Assembly (NCBI GenBank): GCA_027972325.1
Contig: JAPMOS010000007.1
Coordinates: 620,501-684,500 of the forward strand
Reading direction: 5' to 3'
DNA length: 64,000 nucleotides
Origin: Paratrimastix pyriformis
Lineage: Eukaryota > Preaxostyla > Paratrimastigidae
The notes below the pieces were generated by a model that saw only the letters and a program-made list of their open reading frames with translations, searched no databases and was not told the origin of the DNA. Numbering within the stretch: position 1 is the stretch's first letter; each line of letters starts with the position of its first letter. The translations under genes were made by a program, and so were the position numbers. Shown here piece by piece: positions 62,101 through 64,000 of the stretch.

Positions 62101-64000
62101 CTCGATGTCGACCGGCTTGTCCCAGGCCGGGGCGCCGGCGCCCAGCTGGGGGTACCACTGGTCCCGGTTGAAGTGGGCCGTCATCGAGGCGTGGTGCACC
62201 CAGCCCGAGGCGGCCGTCTTGGCGGCGGCCTCGGGGCTGGCGGCGGCGGCGGCAGAGGCGATGGAGGCCGGGGTCGGGGCCGACTCGGCCGCCTGGTACT
62301 GGCGCAGGGCGTCCCCGGGGGCGATCGAGTGGATCTGCACCTCGAAGACGTTCTCCCCGGCCGTGGTGGGGGCCGGCACGAGGGTGGTCTGGTACAGGCG
62401 CTGGTCGGAGACCCCCAAGAACTGGGGCTTGTCGAAGGTGATGTTGGTCAGGGTGTGCATCCCGGGCCCGCGGACGGTGGCCGAGAGCCCCAGGCCCATC
62501 TCAATGTAGGTAACCCCGGGCACGAGCACCGCGCCAATGACGTAGTGGTCGTAGATGTACCGGTGGTAGGGGTGAGCCATGTGGAAGTGCTGGGTGAACG
62601 AGGTCACCCCGCCGCTGAAGTCCGACCGGCGGCCGAGCAGCGGGTGGGCCACCAGGCGGCCCTGGGTCAGCATGGGCAGGGCCGAGATGTCCATGATCTG
62701 GCTGGCGGCCGGGGCCAGGGCCTGCGAGGCGGCGGGCTCGGCGGCCTTGGCGCGCTTCTCCATGCCGTCCTGGTGGAACTGGCGGGCCATCTCGGTCGGC
62801 AGCCAGTGGTGGCTGTAGTTCCAGGCGTACGTGGGCAGGCGCACGTAGGAGCCCTGGAAGCCGGGCAGCAGGGCCAGCTTGGGCATGATCCCGCGGGCGT
62901 ACAGCAGGCCCACGCCCGAGAGCAGCCCGAAGTAGTCGGGGCACTCCTGGACCAGGGTCGCCCCGACGGGGTGCTCCTTGCCGCAGATCTTCTCCATGTG
63001 GGGCTTCAGGTGGGGGTGCGGGCCGACCTCCAGGAAGACGTACCGCGCCTTGAGTTTCTCCTCCTCCCCGGCGGCGCCGGCGCCCACCAGGGACTCGATG
63101 GCCGGGCAGAAGTTGACCCGGGACCGCAGCTGGGCCGCCCAGTACTCCGGGGTCAGCTCCTCGCCCCCGATCGGCCGGCCGGTGACGGTCGAGACCATGG
63201 TGCAGGCCGTGGTGGGGCCCGCATGGACGGGGTGTTCGCGCAGGGCCGCGGCCAGGGCCTCGGCCGCCTCGGTCATGTAGCGCGAGTGGAAGGCGCAAGG
63301 GACCTTGAGCTCCTTGTGGAAGACGTCATCCCGGGCGCACCGCTCATCGACCGCGCGGAGGGCCTCGGCCGGGCCCGACAGGACCACCGCCTCGGGGTTG
63401 TTGTACGTGGCCACGCAGAGGGCCTCCTTCTCCACGGTGCCGGCGGCCTCGAGGGCCGCAATGAGCTGCTCGGCCCGGGCCAGGGAGAGCCCCACGGCCA
63501 TCATCTTGCCGCCGCGGGCCTTCTGCATGGCCAGCGAGCGGCACACGACCACCCGCATGGCGTCGGCCAGGCTCAGGGCCCCGCTGACGTGGGCCGCGGC
63601 CAGCTCGCCAATCGAGTGGCCCACGACCACCGCCGGGCTGACGCCCCACGAGCGCAGGAGGGCCGTCAGGGCGACCTCGACCGCAAAGGTGGCCGGCTGC
63701 AGGTACTGGGTCTCGTCCAGGCGCGACTTGGCCGCGTCGGTGTTCTGCAGCTCGTCGAGCAGCGACCAGGGGCCGGCCTCGGCGGGGGTGTACTCCCGGA
63801 TGAGGGCGTCGCACTGGGCAATGACCTCCCGGAAGACCGGCTCCCGGTCGATCAGCTGCCGGCCCATGCCCACCCACTGGGCCCCCTGGCCCGTGTAGGC
63901 GAAGACCACCTTGGGGGTGCGGGTGCCCAGCTGGCCGACCAGGGCCTGCATAGTGGGCTCAATGGTGATGCCGGGCACCTGGTAGTCGAGCTTGGGGGCG
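56101..64000 (-). CDS. Type I highly reducing PKS / FAS-like synthase (AT-DH-ER-KR-ACP-TE), 5' part off the right edge
   Basis: Multidomain synthase; about 2200 residues visible. Exons in gene order: >64000-61687, 61563-59342, 59091-58566, 58319-58176, 58087-57947, 57705-57496, 57245-56813, 56708-56101; phases fit. AT: FAYTGQGAQWVGMG, nucleophile GHSIGELAAAH, and CAFHS, which suits malonyl. DH: YDHYVIGAVLVPG (His) and HPTMLDSALQAAG (Asp). A long structural region without a methyltransferase motif follows. ER: AAGINFRDVLKALG and LIHAATGGVGLAALQIA. KR: HVVTGGTGGLGMVLS and FSSVAALLGSPGQANYSSGN. ACP: LGLDSMVAVELRARME. TE: MLVGHSYGAFVALEM with GDHWSVL. This is the order of animal FAS. The KS, if present, lies outside. 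The product would be a saturated chain released as free acid by the TE. Confidence 0.94.
57346..57446 (-). repeat. ~100-bp intron repeat, copy A
   Basis: Lies inside synthase intron 57495-57246. Ends read GGTTTTTTTC at 57346 and GAAAAAAACC at 57446, a short inverted repeat. The core CTCAGTCGAAATTCCGTTAA through GACAAAGTGTCTGCATCC is shared with copies B, C and D. Confidence 0.95.
57794..57892 (-). repeat. ~100-bp intron repeat, copy B
   Basis: Inside synthase intron 57946-57706. Same core and orientation as copy A, with one missing A (GTACAAGCG against GTACAAAGCG) and one substitution (CAGACG against CAGCCG). Confidence 0.95.
58412..58513 (-). repeat. ~100-bp intron repeat, copy C
   Basis: Inside synthase intron 58565-58320. 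Identical to copy A in the core; the A run at the right end is one base longer. Confidence 0.95.
59195..59296 (-). repeat. ~100-bp intron repeat, copy D
   Basis: Inside synthase intron 59341-59092, which splits the KR domain. Core identical to copies A and C. The left flank (TTGGTTGTGATT) is also shared with copy A. Confidence 0.95.

Overview
The window is a GC-rich piece of a microbial eukaryote's nuclear genome. Most genes are split by many short introns and carry typical eukaryotic products: ARPC1, SRP54, STT3, a translational GTPase, a TRIM-type RING protein and a GH31 glucosidase. There are nuclear tRNA genes, no operons and no bacterial signals. I do not assign a species; a free-living protist with a compact, intron-rich genome fits. 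Intron ends follow an unusual rule. Nearly every donor I could fix by reading frame starts GTC (GTCTGT or GTCCGT) rather than GTRAGT, and many introns carry a run of 15-30 C on the coding strand just before the 3' splice site.

Layout. 1-758 (-): TRIM-like RING/B-box/coiled-coil protein, cut by the left edge. 828-2704 (+): ARPC1. 3031-3140: F-box-like scrap. 3159-7208 (+): divergent EF1A/HBS1/eRF3-class GTPase with triplicated 3' splice acceptors. 7429-11335 (-): STT3. 11598-15661 (-): unidentified Pro/Ala-rich protein. 15795-16839 (+): small membrane protein, followed by a 9-bp minisatellite. 17280-22425 (+): secreted GH31 alpha-glucosidase with tRNA-Gln inside an intron. 22555-25616 and 26313-28633 (+): tandem TRAF-type RING proteins, the second decaying at its 3' end. 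29077-33413 (-): CHY zinc-finger protein. 33556-36064 (+): SRP54. 36443-38899 (-): PB1-like plus armadillo-like protein. 39036-40508 (-): intronless membrane protein with a long Thr-Pro-rich tail.

The right third is the most striking. 40487-50576 (+) is one gene of about 25 exons whose product joins a ZZ zinc finger, a long-chain acyl-CoA synthetase-type adenylation domain, a carrier domain and a terminal thioester-reductase domain; tRNA-Lys lies in one of its introns. After tRNA-Ile, a NADAR-family gene, a 957-bp inverted-repeat element, tRNA-His and an intronless LRR gene comes 56101-64000 (-). This is the 3' portion of a highly reducing type I polyketide/fatty-acid synthase (AT-DH-ER-KR-ACP-TE visible; any KS lies off the right edge). 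Four of its seven visible introns contain near-identical copies of a ~100-bp repeat.

Working together: the carboxylate-activating/reducing enzyme and the synthase could act in one lipid or polyketide pathway, with the synthase making and releasing an acid that the ZZ-A-T-R enzyme reduces to an aldehyde or alcohol. This is inference from proximity (about 5.5 kb) and chemistry only. The other genes are ordinary housekeeping or signalling genes with no visible link. Several genes (ARPC1, STT3, the A-T-R enzyme) show single-base frame breaks in C/G runs; assembly error is the default explanation.
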